A stretch of DNA of 40,028 bases from Saprospiraceae bacterium (GTDB lineage: Bacteria; Bacteroidota; Bacteroidia; Chitinophagales; Saprospiraceae), in assembly GCA_022841345.1 (NCBI GenBank), contig JALHRR010000045.1, positions 1 to 40,028 on the forward strand. The letters are read 5' to 3'. The notes under the pieces were generated by a model that saw nothing but the letters and a program-made list of their open reading frames with translations, did not search any database and was not told the origin of the DNA. Made by a program: the position numbers and the translations under genes. Numbering within the stretch: the stretch's first letter is position 1; each line of letters starts with the position of its first letter. Of this stretch, positions 34,371-40,028 are shown one piece after another.

Positions 34371-34547
34371 CTAAAACATCTTCCCACAGTTCCTGCACTT
34401 CTATTCAGACCATTCTTCATTGTACCCATCATTGTGCCAGCCTAAGAATTCAAGCTTTCGGTGTCGGCAAAACATAATGGAGATTGTACGGATCACTTTC
34501 CAGACAGATCCATGGCTGATCTTATAGGTTTTGGGTTCTAAGTTCAT
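34371..34547 (-). pseudogene. small zinc-ribbon ORF interrupted by an amber codon
   Basis: Reading leftward from ATG at 34547: 48 codons beginning MNLEPKTYKISHGSVWKVIR, continuing with MFCRHRKLEFLGW and ending NDGYNEEWSE, then TAG at 34403-34401, then KCRNCGKMF and a second TAG at 34373-34371. The CxxC of a zinc ribbon lies only after the first stop, and the reading EWSE-stop-KCRNCGK would be continuous with a single changed base (for example a Tyr codon). So it is most likely a gene inactivated by a nonsense mutation. It lies in the gap between the membrane protein and the cyclase, on the other strand. Confidence 0.5.
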
Positions 34548-34725
34548 ATGTACTGTTTTAGAAGAAAATAATTCGACTATTTTGAACGATTGTAAGGTAT
34601 TTTTAGGTTAGGGGTGATGGGTGAGTAATATGATAGTGTTTAATAAATCACGATCAATCGAGCGACTTAAACATTCATTCAAATATTAAACCAAATTTTA
34701 ATGAAAACCAATTAAGTAATAGTTT
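34548..34725. other. leader region of the cyclase gene
   Basis: AT-rich 178 bases without a gene. No full -33/-7 pair was found; CTATTTTG near 34576 is one base short of TAnnTTTG. Confidence 0.35.
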
Positions 34726-35808
34726 ATGGAGGAAAATAAAAAATCACACGCAATTAGTATCAGTAGTAACAGTATTAGTAGTGAAGATCCAATTGCCTTT
34801 TCAACGAGAATAGGTTCTATTTTAGGGTCAACCAAAATGATTGATGTAGATTGGAATACCCCAATATCACGATCGCTCCACCTATTTGGGGGGGAAAGTG
34901 TAGAAAAACAACTTGAACTCCAAAAACAAATTAATACACTTCAAGAAAAAATAAGGAAAATTTATACAGATTCAGACAAGAAAACATCAATTCAAGTTGA
35001 AGAAATTAACAAACTAAAAGCTTTAAACGAGGAGCTTGAATCTAAAGAAAAAATGAAACATATTCTTACTAGATTATGTGAAGAAGGAAGACAGAAAATC
35101 TTATCAGACGATAAATTTAAGCTTAAATTTGAACACGCAGAGAAGCACGATTCAGTTGTTATGTCCATTGATATAAGGCGATCTACAGAATTAATGCTAA
35201 AGGCAAGAAGCCCAGAACTTTACTCAGAGTTTATTACTAAATTGAGTAAAAAGCTAAGTGAAATAGTTCTGGAAAATTTTGGAGTATTTGACAAATTCAC
35301 GGGAGACGGTATACTTGCATTTTTTCCAAAGTTTTATAGTGGCGAGAATGCAATTCTTAGATCTCTAAAAGCTGCAAATGAATGCCATAAAGCTTTCAAA
35401 ATTCATTATCATGACTCTAAACATTGCTTCAATGTTTTCATAAATAATGTCGGCTTGGGCATAGGAATTGATTTTGGTACAGTAACGATTGTTAACACAA
35501 GTAGTGAACTAACTGTTGTAGGTATTCCAGTTGTATATGCCTGCAGATTTGGTAATGCAAATGCGGGGGATACCTTGCTAAATCTACCAGCAATGGAGGA
35601 AATTTCGAGAATAAGCGCTGATTTTATTAAAATTTATGAGTCTGAAATTGAAATCAAAAATGAAGGCACTGCGCTTGCATACAAAGTGGATGTGCATGAA
35701 AAAGCATTTGTTTTTAAAAAGCCTGATTGGGTTGAACAAACTGTGAAACAAGAACCAGCAAAAGCAAAACCAGCTAAAATGGCAAAAGCTCAAACAAAGA
35801 AAGGCTAA
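34726..35808 (+). CDS. soluble class III nucleotidyl cyclase (Pycsar PycC-like candidate)
   Basis: 360 residues, no signal or TM. Residues 1-55 are Ser-rich; 58-125 form a coiled coil; 140-330 are the cyclase domain; the last 25 are Lys/Ala/Pro-rich. Metal ligands are Asp149 in SIDIRRST and Asp194 in KFTGDGILAFF. Lys190 occupies the base-selecting Lys place and Thr263 (ELTVVG) the partner place. In the line GIPVVYACRF the transition-state Arg is Arg274, but the ribose-orienting Asn of the usual GxxVNxAxR motif is Val270. It should make a cyclic nucleotide; which base cannot be told by eye. There is no HAMP, PAS or receptor domain. It lies with a small TM protein in an island next to a tRNA gene, which suggests defence rather than catabolite control. 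Confidence 0.8.
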   Translation: MEENKKSHAISISSNSISSEDPIAFSTRIGSILGSTKMIDVDWNTPISRSLHLFGGESVEKQLELQKQINTLQEKIRKIYTDSDKKTSIQVEEINKLKALNEELESKEKMKHILTRLCEEGRQKILSDDKFKLKFEHAEKHDSVVMSIDIRRSTELMLKARSPELYSEFITKLSKKLSEIVLENFGVFDKFTGDGILAFFPKFYSGENAILRSLKAANECHKAFKIHYHDSKHCFNVFINNVGLGIGIDFGTVTIVNTSSELTVVGIPVVYACRFGNANAGDTLLNLPAMEEISRISADFIKIYESEIEIKNEGTALAYKVDVHEKAFVFKKPDWVEQTVKQEPAKAKPAKMAKAQTKKG

Positions 35809-35880
35809 TCTATTTGTAAAACCATTTTTGAATTTTCAGTTTGGCTTAACATTATTATCCGGAGGAAACTCAGTCGGTCC

Positions 35881-36012
35881 CTTGACCAATTAACCGATCC
35901 CTCACATCACGATTAATAACCCTTAACAGATTAACCGATCCTTCACTCCCCGATTAAACCCTTAACCGATTAACCGATCCCTTCAATCCGGAATAAACCC
36001 TTAACCTATTTT
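35881..36012. repeat. tandem repeat of about 40 bp, 3.3 copies
   Basis: Units at 35881-35921 (41 bp), 35922-35960 (39 bp), 35961-35999 (39 bp) and a partial one from 36000. They share CTTAACCGATTAACCGATCC, followed by a variable middle and GATTAAACC. Non-coding; the units diverge by several bases each, so the array is not recent. The rest of 35809-36070 shows nothing else. Confidence 0.75.
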
Positions 36013-36070
36013 CAGACCTCATAGAAGTTTTTTTGAAAGGAAAATGAGCATTGTTTGAATCGGAAGAAGC

Positions 36071-36095
36071 AAAAACCCCCTAAATAGGGGCTTTT
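36071..36095 (-). terminator. intrinsic terminator after tRNA-Arg
   Basis: On the minus strand AAAAGCCCC, loop, GGGG then GTTTTTG: a short GC stem with one G-G mismatch at its base and a U-run, 10 bases past the tRNA 3' end. Confidence 0.6.
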
Positions 36096-36105
36096 GTCGT
36101 TAAAA

Positions 36106-36180
36106 TGGTAGCCCCGCCAGGAATCGAACCTGGATCTAGAGTTTAGGAAACTCCTATTCTATCCGTTGAACTACGGGGCC
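36106..36180 (-). tRNA. tRNA-Arg, anticodon CCT
   Basis: Folds as a full cloverleaf on the minus strand: acceptor GGCCCCG/CGGGGCT, D arm GTTC/GAAT, anticodon stem GGAGT/ACTCT with loop TTCCTAA (anticodon CCT, reads AGG), T arm CCAGG-TTCGATT-CCTGG, discriminator A and an encoded CCA (36108-36106). 75 bases. It marks the right border of the accessory island. Confidence 0.95.
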
Positions 36181-36258
36181 TGAGCATGACAAAAATAGCA
36201 AGCTTTTGAGACTTGTCCATTGAAAAAATGCAGGAATTCCATTCACTCCTTTGCTGGA

Positions 36259-36290
36259 TTTGTAATTGAGCAGCTTATCCTGTAGTTTTA
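36259..36290 (+). promoter_or_regulatory. promoter for the MmcQ gene
   Basis: TTTG at 36259-36262 and TAGTTTTA at 36283-36290, 20 bases apart; the last base of the -7 box is A rather than G. Predicted start near 36297, 15 bases before the ATG. Confidence 0.5.
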
Positions 36291-36311
36291 TGGCTCATTC
36301 AATTAAAAATT

Positions 36312-36671
36312 ATGGACCTGGAACAAGCTAGATTACATTGTCTTAGCAAAAATGGAACAGAAGAAAGCTTCCCTTTTGGTCCTGAAACTCTGGTCTTCAA
36401 GGTTGCAGGAAAAATATTTGCATTAATGGGTCTGGAAAGTGAAAACCCCGGCATTAATCTTAAATGTGATCCCGATCTGGCAATTGAATTGCGCGAAAGG
36501 TATTCTGAAGTGAAACCCGGATATCATATGAATAAAAACCACTGGAATACAGTCATGCTGGAAGGTAGCATCAGTAATTCAGAACTGAAAGAAATGATTG
36601 ACCATTCATATCAGCTTGTGGTAGCTGGATTACCCGCAAAAGTCAGACAAGAACTGACAGGAAACTTATGA
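36312..36671 (+). CDS. MmcQ/YjbR family protein
   Basis: 119 residues, the family's normal size. The fold signature is complete: LHCLSKNGTEESFPFGPETLVFKVAGKIFAL split across strands, then NLKCDPDLAIELRERY, PGYHMNKNHWNTVML and a C-terminal helix DHSYQLVVAGLPAKVRQEL. These small CyaY-like-fold proteins are called DNA-binding in some annotations, with no proven role. Its TGA overlaps the ATG of the next gene (ATGA), so the two are translated together. Confidence 0.9.
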   Translation: MDLEQARLHCLSKNGTEESFPFGPETLVFKVAGKIFALMGLESENPGINLKCDPDLAIELRERYSEVKPGYHMNKNHWNTVMLEGSISNSELKEMIDHSYQLVVAGLPAKVRQELTGNL

Positions 36672-37726
36672 GCCATTCTCAGAAAGATGTCCTGATAATA
36701 GGTCAGGGAATCGCCGGAACCTGCCTCAGCTATTTTCTGGAAAAACTAGACAAATCCTACGATATCATAGATCGCAAAATCCCTGTCTCCTCTTCCAGAG
36801 CAGCTGCCGGCATCATGAATCCTGTGACCGGTAAGTTCTTTTCCCTGAGCTGGGAATATCCAATGTTACACCCACTAGCTATTGAGACTTATACCGGAAT
36901 GGCACATATTCTGGGCATTGACAGCAACTTCTCCACACCCATCTTCAGAGTATTGAAAAATGCCTCACAAGAAAATGAATGGCAATATAGGGCCGGCCAG
37001 GAGATGTATGCTCCATTCATGTCTGACAAACTATTGGCAATCGAAAAGGAAAATCTTGAGCTTCAGGGAACCGCGATAGGAGAGTTGAAGCATGGATTTC
37101 AAGTTCCGGTGCCCCTCATTATTGAGAAATGGCGGGAAAGATTGATTTTTCAGCTTTCTTTCATTGAAGGAGATTTTGATTTTGATCAGCTGGAAATTTC
37201 ACCGGAATTTGTCAAGTACAAATCCAGCATTTACCAGTATATCATATTTTGCGATGGAGCGCAAATGATGAACAATCCTTTTTTCAATTACCTTCCCATG
37301 CAGCCTGCCAAAGGTGAAGCTTTACTCATTCATGCCCCGGATTTAAAAATGTCCTCCATCCTCAAAGAAGAAGTGTTTATCGCTCCATGGCATATTGCGG
37401 ATCATTATTGGGTGGGAGCGACTTATGCCTGGAATACCCTGGATAATCAGCCTACAGAAGAAAAGCAAACTTATCTGGAAGCAGAACTGAATCGAATGAT
37501 CAGGGTACCATACACCATTATTTCCCGCCTGGCAGGTATCCGTCCTGCAGTGAAGGACAGAAAACCACTGGTAGGTGTACATCCAAAATACCCCAATCTT
37601 TGTTTACTGAATGGATTAGGAACTAAAGGAACTTCATTGGGACCCTTTGCCGCAGATATACTCTGTAAGTTGTTGTATTTCAACACTGAAGTTCCGGGAG
37701 CAATTGATATAAAGCGTTTCCAATAA
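36668..37726 (+). CDS. FAD-dependent oxidoreductase (DAO family)
   Basis: 352 residues. The FAD-binding loop is DVLIIGQGIAGTCLSYFLE at residues 7-25, followed by an acidic end of the second strand (DIIDRK). SSRAAAGIMNPVTGKFF resembles the substrate-side loop of amino-acid oxidases of the DAO family, and the C-terminal FAD block is LAGIRPAVKDRKPLVG with NGLGTKGTSLGPFAADIL. It probably oxidises an amine or amino acid; the substrate is not known. No signal peptide, so cytoplasmic. Second gene of a two-gene unit. Confidence 0.88.
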   Translation: MSHSQKDVLIIGQGIAGTCLSYFLEKLDKSYDIIDRKIPVSSSRAAAGIMNPVTGKFFSLSWEYPMLHPLAIETYTGMAHILGIDSNFSTPIFRVLKNASQENEWQYRAGQEMYAPFMSDKLLAIEKENLELQGTAIGELKHGFQVPVPLIIEKWRERLIFQLSFIEGDFDFDQLEISPEFVKYKSSIYQYIIFCDGAQMMNNPFFNYLPMQPAKGEALLIHAPDLKMSSILKEEVFIAPWHIADHYWVGATYAWNTLDNQPTEEKQTYLEAELNRMIRVPYTIISRLAGIRPAVKDRKPLVGVHPKYPNLCLLNGLGTKGTSLGPFAADILCKLLYFNTEVPGAIDIKRFQ

Positions 37727-37787
37727 AAATATAAATCCATATCTATATCTTATCCACTTTTCAATCGTTTATCGAGAAAGCAAAACT

Positions 37788-40028
37788 ATGATATCTATTC
37801 TTTTCTGGCTGATTCCTGCAATGGCTGTTGTATTTGGTACAAATCAGGAAGCATCTGACTCAGAATCTCCCAACCCTTCTTATATTGTACAAATGAATGA
37901 TCCTTCAATTGATGCACAATGGAAAATTATTGATTCCCTTGAAAGCAATGGTTTGTATAAGTCAGCCAATGAAGCCCTTGCAGTTTTATTTTCCAAAATA
38001 AATGAAAAAGATCACCCATTTGAAATGGTGAAAGCTTTCCATTATCAGGCAAAGTATCTGACATTTCTCAATGAGGATGAAGCAGCCATCAGCACCAAAT
38101 TCATGGAGGAAAAATTGCTGAAAGCTTCTTCTCCGATAAAGGAGATTCTCTACCACGGACTTGGCTCATTTTATTATAATTACCTCAGTAATAACTGGTA
38201 CCAAATAAAAGACAGAACACCTGTGGAGAGAACTGCTCCCGGTGAATTCAATAATTGGACGGCTGAAGAATTATTGATCATTTCAAATAAGTATTTCCTG
38301 GCCTCGGCATCCAATCCCGAATTAAGATCATATCCTATTTCTCAGCTAAAATCTATCATTCAGGCAGGGAATTACGCAGATAGTCTGGTGACCAATCTGT
38401 ACGAACTCTTGCTGAGTGAAGCCATTCAACATTTCAGCTCACCATTTACTTTATTGGGAGAACCTGTCTATGCATTCAGCATGGATAATCCTGTATACCT
38501 GCAGCATTATAATACTTTCAGAAATTTGAATATCGAAACAAAGGACACCTTGGCCTTCACTTACAGGGCATTACAATTGCATCAGACTGCTGCCAATCAT
38601 TTTAATTCAACAAAGAACCAGGCGGCATTGATTTATTTTGATTTGCAAAGACTGGATTTTGTAAAACAATATGCAGCGTTTGAAGGCAAGGACTCCATTT
38701 ATCAGACAGTGTTGCAGGCGTATAAAACTGAATTTTCAGGTATTCCGTCCTGGACCGAAATAGTCCACAAGCTGGCTTTAATCAAAGTAGCAGAAGCTGC
38801 TGAATATCAACCTTTAAATGAAGAAACAAAGATCCACAGATTTAAATTGCAGGAAGCTAAAAAACTTTGTCAGGAAGCCATTGACGCCTTTCCTCAAAGC
38901 TTCGGAGCTGGTTTATGCAGACAATTAATTGCGCAGATTGAATCTTCATCTTTCCAGGTTTTCTTCGAACAGCAATCTATTCCTGATCAGCCTATCCTTG
39001 CAGCTGTTCAGTTTAAGAATATGAAAAGTCTGGCAATAAAGTTGGTTTCCATTAAACCTGAGAAATGGGAATCACTGCAGCAAATGAATTATGACAAAAG
39101 ACTGGAATTTGTCAATTCATTACCGGCTGTTCGAATCATGACACAACCTTTGCCGAATACGGAAGGGGATCATCAAAATCACACAGTTGAATTTCCAATA
39201 GAGGCATTGCCATCAGGCTTGTATCTGATGCTGGCAGCTGAAGCCGGTACCGAGTCTTCTCCGGTCTATAAGAATTATGAATTGATCAATGTCACAGGAT
39301 TAACCCTGATCACCCGTCAGACTTCTAAGAATACCACAGATGTTTGGGTAGTAGATGCTTTGGGAGGATGTGGGGTTTTGGGCGCAGAAGTCACAGTATA
39401 CAGAAGAGATTACAGCAGCGGCAGGTCAGTTAATAAGAAAATTCATACTGCTTATACAGACAAAGATGGTAATGTAAAAATTAATGTAGATAATTCCGGT
39501 AATCAGTTGATTGAGGTTCGCCACAAAAAGGACATCATTCTACCGCTGAACCATTATGGTTATTATTATGAAAATGGCAGGGATAGACAATACACACAAT
39601 TATTTACTGACCGCAGTATTTACAGGCCCGGTCAAGTAGTTTATTTTAAAGGTATTGCTTTAAATTTTGATCCGAATAACAGACCTTCCATCATACCATC
39701 CAAAAAAATCTCAGTTAGATTACTGGATGTCAATTATCAGGAAGTATCGAGAAAATCTTTTGTCTCCAATGAATTTGGTTCTATTAATGGTGAGTTTGTT
39801 CTTCCTGTTTCCGGGCTTACAGGTTCATTCACGCTTGAAGTTACAGATGACCGGAGTACCCGTCAGATTTTGGTAGAGGAATATAAGAGGCCTCGCTTTG
39901 AAGTCACTTATGATTCAATTGATGGTAAAGTAGCTTTAGGTGAATTAATAAAAGTGAAAGGAAAAGCTACTATGCTAAATGGCGTACCGGTGGACAATGC
40001 CTCCGTGCGATACAGAGTGGTCAGAAGA
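37788..40028 (+). CDS. alpha-2-macroglobulin family protein, N-terminal part (runs off window)
   Basis: 747 codons are open from the ATG at 37788 to the window end with no stop, so the gene is cut by the window, not broken. The protein starts with a hydrophobic signal (MISILFWLIPAMAVVFG). The first 500 residues are a helical and beta region specific to Bacteroidota members; the macroglobulin hallmark LFTDRSIYRPGQVVYFKG is at 605-622 (MG2-like), and VEEYKRPRFEVTYD with a further MG domain follows near 690. The family traps proteases; the thioester region would lie outside the window. Neighbouring genes are not related to it. Confidence 0.88.
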   Translation, partial: MISILFWLIPAMAVVFGTNQEASDSESPNPSYIVQMNDPSIDAQWKIIDSLESNGLYKSANEALAVLFSKINEKDHPFEMVKAFHYQAKYLTFLNEDEAAISTKFMEEKLLKASSPIKEILYHGLGSFYYNYLSNNWYQIKDRTPVERTAPGEFNNWTAEELLIISNKYFLASASNPELRSYPISQLKSIIQAGNYADSLVTNLYELLLSEAIQHFSSPFTLLGEPVYAFSMDNPVYLQHYNTFRNLNIETKDTLAFTYRALQLHQTAANHFNSTKNQAALIYFDLQRLDFVKQYAAFEGKDSIYQTVLQAYKTEFSGIPSWTEIVHKLALIKVAEAAEYQPLNEETKIHRFKLQEAKKLCQEAIDAFPQSFGAGLCRQLIAQIESSSFQVFFEQQSIPDQPILAAVQFKNMKSLAIKLVSIKPEKWESLQQMNYDKRLEFVNSLPAVRIMTQPLPNTEGDHQNHTVEFPIEALPSGLYLMLAAEAGTESSPVYKNYELINVTGLTLITRQTSKNTTDVWVVDALGGCGVLGAEVTVYRRDYSSGRSVNKKIHTAYTDKDGNVKINVDNSGNQLIEVRHKKDIILPLNHYGYYYENGRDRQYTQLFTDRSIYRPGQVVYFKGIALNFDPNNRPSIIPSKKISVRLLDVNYQEVSRKSFVSNEFGSINGEFVLPVSGLTGSFTLEVTDDRSTRQILVEEYKRPRFEVTYDSIDGKVALGELIKVKGKATMLNGVPVDNASVRYRVVRR

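Noticed and set aside
35881-36012. The 40-bp repeats as a CRISPR array
   Set aside because: Units follow one another directly without unique spacers, are not identical, and no cas gene is near.
36106-36180. A visible att duplication at the tRNA-Arg gene
   Set aside because: No second copy of the tRNA 3' end was found to the left within the window and no integrase gene is present.

Overview
The window looks like chromosomal DNA of a free-living or environmental Bacteroidota, probably Saprospiria/Cytophagia-like (the lineage is inferred from gene content, not from a marker tree). Support comes from a SusC/SusD pair, a PorT-like barrel gene next to ubiE/menG, a peptidoglycan synthetase of the Mpl type, an S46 dipeptidyl peptidase, promoters of the TAnnTTTG type, and ribosome binding sites that are weak or absent. 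Base composition is moderately AT-rich.

Layout. 1-240: a cluster of GC-rich inverted repeats, cut by the window edge. 417-2914 (+): Mpl-like ligase and pyruvate dehydrogenase E1-beta. 2915-3464: gene-free DNA dense in hairpins and short direct repeats. 3465-10550 (-): SusC, SusD and an M14 zinc peptidase, with a strong terminator between SusD and the peptidase. 10951-14128: ychF (-), an ACP-phosphodiesterase-like gene (+), a PorT-like barrel (-) and menaquinone methyltransferase (-, predicted TTG start). 14425-18383 (+): gyrA and an exported TPR protein. 18523-23948 (-): a complete RND efflux operon (adaptor, pump, TolC-type channel). 24071-28947 (-): a secreted parallel beta-helix protein whose start codon overlaps the stop of a CPA2 antiporter, and an acidic protein with an exonuclease-X-C-terminus-like motif. 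29199-32839 (+): a divergent PiT-like membrane protein with a GTG start and an S46 peptidase with DPP11-type specificity residue.

32840-36100 is different: an accessory island beside a tRNA-Arg(CCT) gene. It holds small open frames, a predicted promoter followed by about 175 nt of structured RNA ending in a perfect terminator, a three-TM protein, a small zinc-ribbon ORF broken by an amber codon, a soluble class III nucleotidyl cyclase, and about 3.3 copies of a 40-bp tandem repeat. The membrane protein plus cyclase resemble in outline a Pycsar-type antiphage signalling pair; this is the best candidate in the window for a poorly described system, but it is an inference. 36312-40028 (+) returns to ordinary genes: MmcQ/YjbR protein, an FAD-dependent oxidoreductase coupled to it, and the N-terminal 747 residues of an alpha-2-macroglobulin family protein that runs off the window.

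Together the ordinary genes describe a bacterium that imports polymers or peptides through SusCD, degrades proteins (M14, S46), respires with menaquinone, and exports toxic compounds by RND efflux. All functional calls are from reading sequences; no database search was run.
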